Below, piece after piece: positions 33,166 to 45,360 of a stretch of DNA of 64,000 nt. The translations under genes and the position numbers were made by a program. Every line of letters begins with the position of its first letter. Within the stretch, counting starts at the first letter, position 1. Source of the stretch: Phylloscopus collybita (Eukaryota > Chordata > Aves > Passeriformes > Phylloscopidae); the NCBI GenBank assembly GCA_027886175.1, contig JAJNNQ010000002.1, positions 2,422,001 to 2,486,000 on the forward strand, in the 5' to 3' direction. Below the pieces are notes generated by a model. The model saw only the letters and a program-made list of their open reading frames with translations. It had not been told where the DNA came from and searched no databases.

Positions 33166-34488
33166 TGTCCTTGCCCAAGAGCTGGATCCTACTGCTGAAG
33201 GAGCAGCCCCATTATTCAGCCTCAGATGACTGAAGCCTCAAACCTCAGCCCTGCAGATCCCTGGAGAGAGGGCCTGACTGGGAACTGAGAGCCTGAATGG
33301 GTTTTTTGGGGTGGTTTTTGTGTGTCCAAGACACTCTGGAAGATGGAATGATCCCTCTCTGTTTTACAGATTGAAAATTACTGTTTTCACAAATGTCTAG
33401 ACAGAGACCAGTTGAGTTGGGGAATTATTTAGATGTAGCATAAATAGAAATTAAATTATTTTGTCTGAGGTTACAGATTATGGGGAAGAGTTTTGCTTTG
33501 ACCTGACTCTGAAGGCAACAGGATCACTCAGAATCTCTCCATGTTCTTTGCTTCATTCTCCTGTTTTTTAGCCATCTGTCAGTGGATACCACATCTCAGC
33601 TATACTAAAAGTGACCTTTCATTCTCATGCACCTGTCATTTGTAGGTAGACAACATTTATATTAAGAGCAGGAATTGTGGCAAACATGAAGCCACTTGCA
33701 GTGTGCAGGATTAGGCACTTCAGGTCCCCAAAAGGATTAGGAAGTAACTGGGTACCAAAGATGCTGGCAAAGGCTTGCTTTATGGTGGTTTTTTTTGGAA
33801 ATCCTCCCTTAAAGAAGTTCTGTGACTCTGTGTGTGTGTGTCCTCTCCATATTTACCAGGAATAAAAAAGGCAACTTCTAAGAATGAAAGATGACTGATG
33901 ATTCTGGGTTCCTAAAATGAAACCTCCTCAGAGGTGAGTGACTTGTATTTCCTGAACACATTTCCTGATAAAAATCTTTCTGTTCTTTGACATTCCCATA
34001 CATTTTTCACTCTTGAATTTTATTCTTGGTGAGGACTGCCAGCATTCAGGGATTGCGTTTTGCATCCCATAAATCTCAGAATGTACAAAAATGACAACAG
34101 CACACATGGGTTTATGTGAGAGCACATGCACACATTATTCATGGCACTGGCTGGATAGAGAGCTGTGCTTTTCACTCCCAGCAATTCTTAGCTGAGGCAA
34201 TCTCACAGCCATAAATTCACTACAGAAAACATGCTAAAACTCAGGCGAGAAATGAAAAGCCTTTAATTCTGAAAGTGTAAATGTATTCAAGCTGAGCTGT
34301 GTGAGCAAAATATGGCTTTTGAATTCTTCACCCTGCCCTATTTTATTGCAGGCGCTTCTGACTACAGGAGTTTTAATTGCTACAAGTAAGACAATGCTGA
34401 GGCTTTCAGCTCTTACTAAACCATTTTGGTTGAGACTTGGCTGACCTACAGGACCCCGTGGAGCCACCCTTTTGCCAGTTAAATGTTC
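33166..34488. other. Gene-free unique sequence
   Basis: Nothing is recognised beyond a short (TG)n near 33827-33841. Confidence 0.5.
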
Positions 34489-34668
34489 TGGGAACAGGTG
34501 ATACAGAGAGGCTGTGGATTCCCCATCTTTGGAAGTCTTCAAGGACAGGTTCACGGGGCTCTGAGCAGCCTGGTCCAGTGGGAGGTGTCCCTGCCCGTGG
34601 CAGGGGGTTGGAATTAATGATCTTTAAGGTCCTTTCCAACCAAAACCATTCTGTGACTCTGTGATTCC
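34489..34668 (+). mobile_element. CR1 LINE, 3' end fragment
   Basis: Sense-order blocks are TCTGGGAACAGGTGATAC, AGAGAGGCTGTGGATTCCCC, GGAAGTCTTCAAGGACAGG, GAGCAGCCTGGTCCAGTGGG, AGGTGTCCCTGCCCGTGG, CAGGGGGTTGGAATTAATGA and TCTTTAAGGTCCTTTCCAAC, then the terminal repeat CATTCTGTGACTCTGTGATT. It is intact at the 3' end and truncated at the 5' end. Confidence 0.93.
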
Positions 34669-36199
34669 GTTTCTCTGCTGCTGTCACTCCACAGGCCCTG
34701 CCATGGCTCCATGGCACTGGTGCTCTGTGGCATGCCAGGTGATGGGACTCAGGGGGAAGAGCTCTTTGGAAGAGATTTCATTTCCATGCTCATCCTCATT
34801 GCTCTTCATTTCCTTACCCCAGTGTATTCCCAGGGAATGCACCAGTTCCCTGCTGGGTGCATTACTCTACACACCTTCTTTAAAATGGATAAGGAAGCCA
34901 TTATCCTTATTTCCACAAGGGAATTGCATTGTTCAGAGAGCAGATGCCCATTGCCATCACTGTGCCATGATTTTAATTAGTTTTCAGGGCTTTACCCAGG
35001 GCTCATCTGCAAAGCAGGTTGCTCCTTTCACTGCCTCTCTCCCAGGATTGTGGTCTCACCACAGGTAGGCATGGGTTCAATTTGGGCAGCATTTACATTG
35101 GAGCAGGTAATTTCAGCACAGCTCCCCCATTTCTGAGGCCAAACCTTGCAGTTCCATTTGTCTGTGCTGCTCTCTGATGACACAGACACGCTTCATTCCT
35201 CTCTCAGAACAGAAATCTTCAGAAGTTTAATTTAGAATCAGCTCCATCTGACATGAAAAATAGGGAGGCAAAGGCACAGACCTCTCCCATGTGGTTTGGA
35301 AGAGCCCTGTCTGCTCTTGGCTGGTCAGACCCCACAGGAGGCAGTGTGAGACAGGTGCCTGAAGGTCTTTCTTGGAGCAAAGCAGGAAACAAGTGGTACT
35401 GAACAAAACAGAAAATAGAGGGAGATGCTCCTTTTTTTCATGAATAATGATCAGAGCAAATGCCACTGAGAACAATGTGATTTTGCAGAACACATTTCCC
35501 AGTTAGGAAAAGTCATTACAATGTGACTCCAGGCAGCACTATTAACTCCCCTGTAGTTGTGGACTGATTTTAATGGTTGGAGCTGTCAGTTTTCACTTGC
35601 TGGCATCAGGAGAACAGTGATGGTAGAGGATGCTGTTCACTGACAGGCATTTTCCTCAGGGCAAGTCCATGCAGTCAGTCCTCTCTGTGAATGGATGGAT
35701 GTCAGCAACCCAGGCACCCCAGTGCCTTCTCCAGCCCCTGAACTTGAGACACATGCTCCTCTTTCTACGAAAAGATTTGATTTCAGTGCAGGGAGGAATG
35801 ACTCAAATCTCCTGGAGACTGAAATCACCTGTGCATTGCTCAGCCCTGAGCAATCCCTTTGGCTTTCCGGACTCAGCAGCAATTACTGCGTGAGCTGATT
35901 CGGGACAAATCACTGATATTAATTAGGATAACCTCCATGGGCAGCTGTCTAATTTAGGCACCATTTCTATTTCCTTTTGTGCCTTTATGATAATGCTAGG
36001 ACATCTTTTTCCCTTCTGCCTGCCTTGGTGTTCATTAAAGGATTCCAGAAAGGGATTGAAATATATTTTCCCTCTCCATAATTGCTCTCATCAATAACAA
36101 GTCACTGTCTGGATTCCAGCACATCACCCTGAGCCACAGAAATGCATAAGCAGGAGAAGGAGCAGATGGAATTACAATATTTAAACCCAATTCTGTGGG

Positions 36200-36740
36200 G
36201 AGTTCTCAAGTGACAGCAACCTTTGCTACTGCCATTCATTATGGAGGCTTTTTGTTGAATGTATAAAGAGAGCCGTAATTATTGATTGCTCAGCAGGCTG
36301 CAGCTGACAGCTTAGTAAGAAGTATTAATAACTGGGATAAAGGAGTGACTAAGAAATCATATTTTTTTTTTTCAGCAATTGGGTTTATTCTGGAGATAAA
36401 TTGCGGTTTTATAGCCCTCGAGAAAATCAAGTGTGGGAGCACAAAAGGTCTGCTCACACTTTCCGCCCGAGGAAACACAGAGGTGGAGCAGCAGATTGGT
36501 TGTAAGTTAAGATTCATCAGAGGATGCTGAGCATTAACACTGAGCTGTTTTGGTGATATTTCACTTTTCCCAAGCCACTGCATCCAGTGAATTTACAAGT
36601 CATTTATGTTTGCATAAACAGGTTCCAAGTGCTTTAGTAACGCTCTGTACGAACCATAATTATTGTGAACGATAGGAAAGAGAGAAGTGGCTTCAGGTCT
36701 TGCAAATATTTCAGTAAACTAGGCAATAAATTTATTGGAA
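36200..36740. promoter_or_regulatory. Possible conserved noncoding block (best candidate)
   Basis: The AT-rich unique sequence contains homeodomain-like TAATTATTGATTG (36276-36288), an E-box GCAGCTG at about 36300-36306, an ATTATTGT SOX-like site in CATAATTATTGTGAAC (about 36655-36669), and CpGs retained in TAGCCCTCGAGAAAATC and TTCCGCCCGAGG. Transposon footprints are missing for about 2 kb on either side. These traits fit a distal enhancer or conserved element, but motif matches of this length are common by chance. Confidence 0.22.
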
Positions 36741-39100
36741 AATAAAGTTTAGAGAGACTAAAGCTGTGTCTGGCTCTTGGTCAAATTTGGTAAACAACTT
36801 TGGACTGAAACAGTCTTGAAAAAGAGCATGAAGGGCAAAGTGTTGCTGTCAGTTTTGTTAAACAAAATATTCTGATATTTCATATTGAGAGCAGTGCTTT
36901 AGATTGAAAAATGACCCAAAAAATAATTGGTTTAATCCCCTTACATTCATGGAACGTTTAATTTCAGTTCAAATAAAATGATTCAAAATGAGCTTAAATT
37001 AATTTTGACTTTCTCTTCACTTCTTCATTTCAGATGGTTGGGAAAAAAAAATTAAAATGAAAATCCTGCATCTCTGTGCTTATCCCTGGAGCTGAAACAT
37101 GCACACTGCCAGCTTTGCATTAGAAAATTCCAGATGTGACCAGCCAGGTTTTCCTGGGATGGAATGAGCAGCACTGCAGGGTCTGGCCCAGAGCATCAGT
37201 GGAAGAGGTTGACAAATTGCAACAGTAGAAGTAAATATGAATTTGTAATTTTTTTTTTTTTTTTTTACTGTAGTAGGACATTGTGGGCTAACACCCTGTA
37301 ATTCCAGGAGTGGGGTCTGATCTGCCCCTTCAGGCTCTCTAAGGCCAACTCGAGAGAGGGAGGCACCTCCTGAAGGTATCTCCCATGGCTTAGCCCTGTC
37401 CTGGAATGAATGGGTAGGTGAGGAGGTGCAAAAACTGTACATAATCAATGGTAGCTGGAAGTGGGAGATGATCCTTTCTGGTTGCTTCATGCTTGTCCAC
37501 AGCCTCAGTCAACCCCCTGGATCTTAAACTCAGAAAATGTAGGTCCTTACAAAACTCTTGTTGGTGCTGCTCAGCTCTCACCTGCCACTTGTCCTCACTG
37601 GATATCTAATTTATTCTTCCTGAGCCAAAGGAAGGCTAAAGTTAAGATAATTCAAGCTTTTACTTTGAAAAATTAATGATTTATTCTATTAAAAAACAGC
37701 CCTCTGGAAGCACAGTTTATTGAGTATTTTATTGGCTGGCATTTTTGTTTCCTTCACCAAGGAGAAGTGAAATTTAACACATAAACACTTAAAACGTTTC
37801 CCTTTGGAGTGAACGATGCATGACAAAGGTCAAAACACATTTGCTGCAGTTTTTCACTCTGGTTGTTTAAATAATGCCACAATATTATTACTTTGCTGTT
37901 TATGGATTTTTTTTTGTACTCAATCTATGATTTTTCTGTTTCCTGCTATGCTTGGTCATTACTGTAACACTTGGATGTCAGTAATCGACCTGGATTTTTA
38001 CAAAAACACATGAATTTGGACACATGCAGCCCAATTCCGTGCCATTTACATCACAGAAAATAATTCATCACTGCCTCTGTAACCACTGGGTCTCGCTGGG
38101 AATGCTCCCAGAGCAAGATACAACTCCAAGAATCTCAGTGGTGGAATTAATACTATAAAAGACAGCTTTAAACTTAAACATTAAAGTGTGCTGAAGTGAG
38201 TCTCATACCTCTTTGATATTCAGTGGAACTCAGCTCCATAAATGCCTGTCTGACTTTTAAAAAATAAGACTTACTCACAAGATTTCTGGAAAATAAGCAC
38301 TCTGAAGCAATTTGCTGTGTAAAATAGATCATTCCAGGGAGGGAAAAAAATAAAGTAATTGGTGCTGTCACAGGAGCTGGAAGGTCATGGGTTGCTCTTG
38401 TGCCACACAGCAATCTCCAGCCCCTCTCCACCTCTCAACCTTGACGTCAAAAATGTTGAGAAGTTCAAAACTTTCTCCTTTAGGTGCTTGAAGGTTGGCA
38501 CAAGGCTTGAAAACGGATGGTCAGAATGAGCAATGTGGGTTCCCTTGCAGGGGTGAGAGAATTCCAAGCCCAGGGGCTGCTGTGGGAAGCCCCAAGGACC
38601 AATTTCCACCTGACTGGAACTGGGGGGCCCAGGCTAAGCAGAGCCAAGGACTGTTCTTTCTCTTTGAAGACAAATAATGTGGCATTGCTTTTATCTTTAA
38701 ACTGAACTCTGCCCTGCCCCTCATCTCCAAAACCTGGTAGCTTCATACAGTTGATTTCTTCTTTTATCTAAAAGTGTGGAAAAGGCAGAGCCACCTGGGC
38801 CTGAAAAAGCAGCAGCTACAAAAAGAAAGGAAACAACAAAAGATAAATTTAACACTGCTGACATTTGTGAGATATTTGACTATTCTATGCTTAAAAAATG
38901 AAAGGCTTTGTTGTACCAAGGAGAACAAAAGCCCTTTGTCAATCACCATGTGTCTTATGTCCCACTTTTAGTGACTTTTTACATTTATTTTCCATAGGTT
39001 TCTACAGGAAGCCTCTTTTAGCCTTCTACAAGGAGCGATGGTTAATTCTTGTTGTATTTTCTGTCTCCTTTAATTTGATGAAACAAGAATAGCTCAAATC

Positions 39101-39140
39101 AATCACCAGGAAGGATGTCAAATCATCAGAAAGGATGTCA
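39101..39140. repeat. 20-bp tandem duplication, two units
   Basis: AATCACCAGGAAGGATGTCA is followed immediately by AATCATCAGAAAGGATGTCA, two differences in 20 bases. No function is evident. Confidence 0.8.
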
Positions 39141-39729
39141 CACATAGCAGCTCAAAATGGGATGGTGGGGGAAACAGTGAAGGTGGAATATTAGAAGTGA
39201 GAGTTGCCTGGAAAAGCAGGAGGTGCTGAGTCCCACTGCTGGATGCCCTCTTTGCCTCTGCCTTGAGCTTCCTGCTTTACCTCCGTGTGACAATGGGCAT
39301 TTTCCTCCCTCTGAGTCACCTGCTGTGACTGACAGCTGAATTTTGAGCCATTTCATGTTCCTGTGGCCTCAGTGAGGCTGCTCAGTGAATCCTTAGGATT
39401 CAGTGAGACACCACAGCAGCCGTGACAGAGGACCCCCAGAAGTGCAGTGACATCCCAAGAGCTTCTTGGATTTCAGGCACATTTGAGGAGCTTCTGTTTT
39501 TTCCCAGCTCTTGGCACCACAAAGGTGAGCATGGAAGGGATGGGGCAAGCTCTGCCTTGGGTGCTCCAGAGTCACAGGTAAGGGAATATGGGGGAAATGA
39601 GTAGTTTGGGCTGTGAGGTGGGATGCCAGCTACAGAAGCCTCTTTCAAGCACCATCACCAGCTGTCATGTGAGTAGGGCCCAGGGCTTGTCCTGGGATGT
39701 CAGATAATGCCCACATCCTCGTTGCCCAA

Positions 39730-40201
39730 TGTTGGATTATACCCTTTTCTGACCCAGGGATGGGGCAACTGAGAAGTGTTTCAAAAACTTTTATTCCATT
39801 TTCAGTCTCATGTGAAGGGTGAGACAATACAGATTTACAGTTCACGCCATCACAATCAGAAGCCAAACTATTTCCTAATTAAAATCCATTATAAGTGTTT
39901 CTTGGCCTATCATCTTTTGCCACACAATGCTGTTAATGCCCTAAAGCCAATCTTCTAAAATTACCCCTCGTGGGTCCTACTACAATGCACCTTTCATAGT
40001 TCTATTTCTCCAAAATATCTGGTCTGTTTGCAAGGCCAGCCCTTGAAACTTGTTTCTAGCTCCATTTCTCTCTCAACAATGTCTGTCCTCCTCTTTGGCA
40101 TTTCTCAGTCAGAATTTCTTATCTCAAGGTTTGCTTACAGATGCACATTACGTGATCCTTCTGTCAGGCTTTGAGAATTCTCTACAAATCCATTTCCCAC
40201 A
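39730..40201 (-). mobile_element. Solo LTR, about 472 bp (family member 2)
   Basis: This is a relative of the LTR at 16131-16592 in the same orientation. It begins TGTTGGATTATACCC and ends CATTTCCCACA; TTTATT at 39790-39795 gives AATAAA on the minus strand. Its flanks carry CCCAA on both sides (39725-39729 and 40203-40207), or GCCCAA against ACCCAA if six bases are counted. It lies in unique sequence, not in a CR1. No gag, pol or env trace is present. Confidence 0.83.
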
Positions 40202-40663
40202 ACCCAAACCTCCAATTTGCTGTATCAGCTTCAATAAAAAGATGCAATAGCTGTCATACTGCAGGATATCCCATGTGCCTCCCTAAATCTTCCTTTATTC
40301 CTTCCCTTATCCCTGGCCTGTGTATCTCCTGTTGCAACTGGTTTCCTGCGCCTGCATGTTCACCAAATGGAAAATTGGTCCTGTCACCTTCAAATGTGTC
40401 TTTTTGGTTATCCTGTGTACAGTTCCTCCCTCACCTGCAACAAGAGACAAGACAGTTTTGTGCTGGCCAGTATTCAAGTTTTTCATTTGACAGTTCATGT
40501 CTGGCTGTGACATTACCAGGGATTTATTAAAGGGATGGATTTTTTTTTGTGTGAAAACACCCTGTGCCCATTTCTGGGGCTGGAGCAAAGAGTCCTCCTG
40601 CCTTGAGAAACACCCAGGAAACAAAGGAAAACTTCTGTCTTAAAACTACCAGAGCAATTACTT
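40202..40663. other. Gene-free sequence between an LTR and a CR1
   Basis: No exon or repeat is recognised in this 460-bp gap. Confidence 0.5.
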
Positions 40664-41130
40664 AGAATCATGGACTCACAGAATCATTTAGGTTGGAAAA
40701 GCTGCCTGGGATCACTGAATGCAACATTCCCTGAGAACTGTCGCGTCCATCACTAAACCCTGACCCCAGGTGCCACATCTACACAACTCCTAAACACCTC
40801 CAGGGATGGTGGTTCCACCATGCCTTGGGAATCCTGTTCCAATGCCTGACCACCCTTTCAGTGAAGAAATTTTCCCTAATATCCAACCTAAGCTTCCCCT
40901 TGCACAACATGAGGCTACTTCAATCTCATTCCATCCCTGTTCCCTGGGAGCAGAGCCTGACCACCCCCCCGGCTGTCTTCTCCTGTCAGGGAGTTGTGCA
41001 GAGCCACAGGGGCCCCCCTGAGCCTCCTTTTCTCCAGGCTGAGCCCCTTTCCCAGCTCCCTCAGCCTCTCCTGGTGCTCCAGCCCTTTCCCAGCTCCGTT
41101 CCCTTCTCTGGACACGCTCCAGCAGATTTG
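40664..41130 (-). mobile_element. CR1 LINE, longest fragment, about 465 bp
   Basis: The reversed CR1 order runs from AGAATCATGGACTCACAGAA through TTTAGGTTGGAAAAG, CATCACTAAACCCTGACCCC, CTCCAGGGATGGTGGTTCCA, CTTTCAGTGAAGAAATTTTC, CTAATATCCAACCTAAGC, GGGAGCAGAGCCTGACCACC, CTCCTGTCAGGGAGTTGTGC, GAGCCTCCTTTTCTCCAGGC and TCCCAGCTCCCTCAGCCTCT to CTCTGGACACGCTCCAGCAG. It reaches the region just downstream of the CR1 ORF2 end, but no reverse transcriptase frame is visible. Frames here, up to 141 residues, are repeat-derived. Confidence 0.95.
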
Positions 41131-42528
41131 GGATGTCACAGGTGAATTCAACCCCTCTCCTCTGGTAAGCCCCAAAACTGGAGGAGGATCCTATGGCTCT
41201 GCCTGGATGGGACAATGCTGATCCTGGAAACCAGCTCTGTTCCTTGTGTGGGGCTTTTTGTTTCTGCCAAAGTAGATCACACGGCCCTACTGTGAAGGCA
41301 GCAATGGGTGGATGGAAGTTTGTAGGTCAGGAACAGAGGAAGGACCCATCCATGTGGGAGATGCTGCTTAGGAAGCTCCCCAGAAACTCCTCCACTCTCC
41401 CACTGAATCCTGTACATTCTGTTTGTTATATGCTGAACCCAAATATCCAAATTCTTCAGCTCCATCTTCGTAAGAAACACTGGGGAAAAGACTGGGCTAC
41501 TCCTCTGAGGAATAACAAAGGTGGGATACAGTCTAGGAAAACAAGGACACCATCCTGGCTGACCTTACAAGTTATTCCAAGGTCATTCTGGAGTTTTCAA
41601 ATTGGTATAATTAATTTCTTTTTTTTTTTTTTTTCCCTCCATAATTACTGGGAAACGATTTGTACTGTGGCCTCAGAGACAGGGAGCACTGGGAGAGCTT
41701 TGCAACTTATTATTCAGTGTGAGAGGCTTTCAAAGGAATTTTGAATATATAATGAACTGTGAACATGGAGAGGGATTTCTCCTCCTCTCACCCTTTCTCT
41801 GAATTCCCAGCACGATGTGGATAAAATGTGAAATATCAGGTCAAGACAAATGTGGCTGCTAAACTGTGCAGGGAATAACTGTGATCCCTGATAATAAAGC
41901 CTCATTTCCCAACTGCATCTGTTTAGCAAAAATTACTCCTTCAGCAGGGTGTTCTTTCATGCAAGCTTTGGAATTTGGTATTTTCTTAAATATCTGTTTT
42001 CTTCCTTGTATTGCCTTCCTAGGTTAACATGTCCTGAAACTAAAAGACAGGGAAACAGGCATGTAAGGAAAAAAAAAATATATATATATGTGAGCAAGAG
42101 AAAGTCTAAATATAAGGGAATTCCAGGGAAGTGGTCTGAGTGGTAACTTCTGCACCAAGAGTGTGAGGCATTTGCTGGCCTCCCTCCACATCAGAGGTGG
42201 ATTTGTTTCAAAAATTAAAATTATTCATTTTTAGCCCCCTAATGTTAAGCTTCCATCCATAGTGAAAGAGGATTATTGACTGTTGGAGGAGAAGGAAGGG
42301 AAGATTTACAATAAACCTCTTAAAGCCCAGCAGCTCTCTGCAGAAGGGAATTTACAGATCTCTGGAAAAATGGTATCTGGGATCTGAACAGCTCACCTCT
42401 ATGCACCTGTGTGAAGGGAAAAGAGTTTGGTAATCTCAGTGCCAGCCCTAAAAAGCAACCTCTGGAGTAAACAGGGTCAACTCAGCTCAACCCTCATTTT
42501 CTTAAGTTCAAACCTAAAACTCCACCAT
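41131..42528. other. Gene-free sequence
   Basis: Contains a poly(T) at about 41617-41634 and an (AT)n run after poly(A) at about 42067-42089. The 41193-41744 plus-strand frame starts inside the CR1 flank and crosses the poly(T), so I do not accept it as a gene. Confidence 0.5.
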
Positions 42529-42793
42529 TCACAGAATCAAAGAATTGTTTGGATTGGAAAAGCCCTTTAAGATCCTCAATTCCAACCATCAACCCAACAC
42601 TGCCAAGTCCACGACTGAACCATGTCCCCAGGTGCCAAACCTACACAATTTTTCAACATTTCCAGGGTTGCTGATCCCATCACTTCACTGTTCCAATGCC
42701 TGACCACCTTTTCAGTAAAAAAAAAAAGATTTTTCCTAATATCCAACCTGGGCCTCCCCTGGCACAACTTGAGGCCGTTTCCTCTTGTCCTGC
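42529..42793 (-). mobile_element. CR1 LINE, 3' end fragment with internal poly(A) expansion
   Basis: Reversed CR1 blocks are TTCACAGAATCAAAGAATTG, TTTGGATTGGAAAAGCCC, CAACACTGCCAAGTCCACGA, CTGAACCATGTCCCCAGG, GATTTTTCCTAATATCCAAC, CTCCCCTGGCACAACTTGAG and GCCGTTTCCTCTTGTCCTG. The GAAGAAATTTTT block has become an 11-nt A run (about 42718-42728) plus GATTTTT. Confidence 0.93.
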
Positions 42794-45325
42794 ATTCTGC
42801 TCCTTTAAAAAACACCAGAATGCAGCTAATTAGACAAACTTCAATACCCAGGCTAAAGACTGCATTAAAAAACACATCTCCAGCTAGAGGTTGAGATGAT
42901 TTATTAAGTACAAGCAGCTTGGTGATTAGCCAATGTTCTGTGATCTGGGAGTAAATTTTAATAAAAAAGATGTAAGACTGCAAGTAAACATGGAAATTAA
43001 GGAACGAGGAATGTACTGCTGATTTTAGTGCTTGCAGAGTGAAGCTGAAAAACAGGAATCTCCCACAATAATATAGATCTGCATGCACAGACAGCTACTT
43101 AACACACGGTTATCCCATATATTTTAAACTTGAAGTGGTGAATGTGACTGGGAATAGTAAAGAAGATGCTAATTTGACTGTGTAACAGAGAGAGAAAGGT
43201 AAAATAGAGGAGTGTAAACTACAGCCTTTGTGTTTTAATGGAGAAAAGCAACTCACCTTGGGCTGGCATCCATCTGCAGCTCAATGAAGCTGTAAGAAGG
43301 TGCACACTTTGCCAACAGCTGCAATCCTTATTTGTATATTATGATGTATCCGTGGGTTTGTTGCATCTAGAGCAGAAAAAGCCCTGCTATTTCCTAGATT
43401 GCTCCTTTCCCAGCTTCATGACCTCTCCCAGGCTTCATCCTCAGGTTTCGTGTGTCACCAGCTGAAGGAGACAAACCTCATAAATTATGGAGCCTAAAGA
43501 CAGGTTTTAATTAAACTCAGTGGTCTAACAAAAACCAAAGGGTGTGGTGTTGAGGTGGGGGAGGTTGATGTCCTCCCCTGTGAGTGGTGTCAGCTCTCAC
43601 TGTCAAGCCAAGGTCATTCAAACCTGGCTGAGGTGCTTCCCTAGAACCCACAAATTTAATAATACTGGGAATTTAATGAGTACACAGCTCATACAGACTC
43701 TCTTGGCAATCCTAAACTCAGAGCATCTGTGGTCCCACAGAAAATGGACAGCACTCATAGCAGGACAAATACCCCATCCAAACCATCCTCTGTTGCAAGG
43801 AAATCCAAAATTACTTTTTCTTCCTGACCTGTGTTATGTCATCCCCAAAAGAGATAAATGACCCAAGGAAAATGGTTTTGAGTTATTCAAGCTGAGGAGA
43901 ATGTCTGCACTCTTAGGCCACCAGTCATCAGCTTTCATTGGTGCAAAAAAATGTATTTTGTGCCCTACAAAAGATTCTTATCAGGGTAATGGTCCCATTT
44001 GGAGCTGAAATGCAGTGAGAGATGTGTCCCATCTCACAGGGCTCGTAACCCTGGCCAGCAGACCTGATAAGGGGAAGCTGATAAAGAAAAGCTGAGAGAT
44101 CTGCCAAGCCCTCACAGAAGGTCAGCAGTGGTGCCACAGGCTGAGCCCAGATGGGTTTCAGTGCTGGTCTGGTACTTTTTAGAAGGAATAAATTCCAACC
44201 ACGTTTGCATTCGTCTGGCACGGGGTCGACAGCAGAGCGAAGAAGGAGAAAAGTCCAGAGAGGAGGCAAATCAAAGGCAACGGGGATCTGTATACTGCAA
44301 AATGAAAGCACACTAAATCCTGGCTGTTGGCCTCCTCTGGAATTAGAGACATTTGGGGTTTGGTTGCATTTGATGTGCAATAAATAGGAATCAGGTGAAA
44401 AAGGGTTCAAAAGCTTAAGCAGATTCACCTAAGTGAAGTAGATTCACCTTCATTCACAAGTCCTATCAGTCAGTTCATTTTTATTTATCACTTCCCTTGA
44501 TATAAAGACAATCCAGGATTCACAGAGTGCTGCCCCAAGTTCATCTCTTTGGTACCTGGTGGGACTGTGGAGCTGTGGGTAACCAGCATGAGGAAGGGTT
44601 TTATATCAAATCCTCTCAAATCACTCCAAACCACCTGAGATGCCTTATTTCAATTATCAATTTAAAAATAGAATTGGGTTTTGTTCCCTGATCCACTGAT
44701 TCCTGCTTGGGTTATGTTAGAATCTCATTGAGGCCCAGGGGCAGCAAGCATTTAATGAGGATTTAGCTAAATGGGTGATTATTTGGCTGTCTCTCTTTCC
44801 TTCTTGAAAGGCCACGAGTTATCCTACACCAGCTGAATTTTTAAAAATACATCACCAGGTTCTAGTCTGTAGGTAAAGCATTTAAAAACCCCCAAAGCTA
44901 TAACAGGTAAAAGTACTTAAAACTTGGTTATATGTTGCTCTACCCAAAGCTTGTGCTCAGTCCCAAATCCTGGTGGAGATTTTTTTTTTTTTTTTTTCAA
45001 AAAAGAGATTTATTTTTCATTAGAGGAGGTACTGTATTTCAGGAGGAAATTCCTTGTACATTTGACCTCGATTATGACTTAGGCCCCATGTCATGGCCAT
45101 GCCCAGCCCCTTTTCTGCACGTGGCTCCCACTTCACTTGCTCGTTGCCACAGTCTGACTCCACCAGAGGACTGTAGGCAGCAACAACACCGTCTTGATTT
45201 CTCTGTGAGATGTGGGATGTGAGATTAATCATACATTCCCCAGCTTCTTCCCACTGGCAGCAGCATGTGCAAGAACAAGTGGGCATTTAGGGCCAAGGGG
45301 GATGCGAGTTTGGGGCTGCTGAAAT

Positions 45326-45360
45326 CTAAAAAGGTTTCCTAAAAAGGTTTCCTAAAAAGG
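45326..45360. repeat. 13-bp tandem repeat, about 2.7 units
   Basis: CTAAAAAGGTTTC is repeated twice perfectly, followed by a nine-base third copy. Confidence 0.85.

Larger units (their letters stand above)
34669..39729. other. Gene-free, mostly unique sequence
   Basis: This is one of the longest stretches with almost no recognisable transposon. It contains a possible regulatory block at 36200-36740, a poly(T) run near 37248-37266 and a 20-bp tandem duplication at 39101-39140. No exon is recognised. Confidence 0.5.

Noticed and set aside
11819..40201. Provirus with coding genes between LTRs
   Set aside because: Same-family LTRs are 23 kb apart or inverted, and no gag, pol or env similarity is visible between them; all are solo LTRs.
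41193..41744. 183-codon plus-strand open frame
   Set aside because: It runs across an 18-nt poly(T) (a run of phenylalanines) just beyond a CR1 and shows no family resemblance.
42576..43088. 170-codon minus-strand open frame
   Set aside because: Its C-terminal half is CR1 sequence, and the CR1 3' untranslated end does not encode protein.
43480..43860. Possible LTR (TTTTAATTAAAC, GTGTTATGTCATCC)
   Set aside because: No second copy, no convincing TG...CA ends and no flanking duplication.
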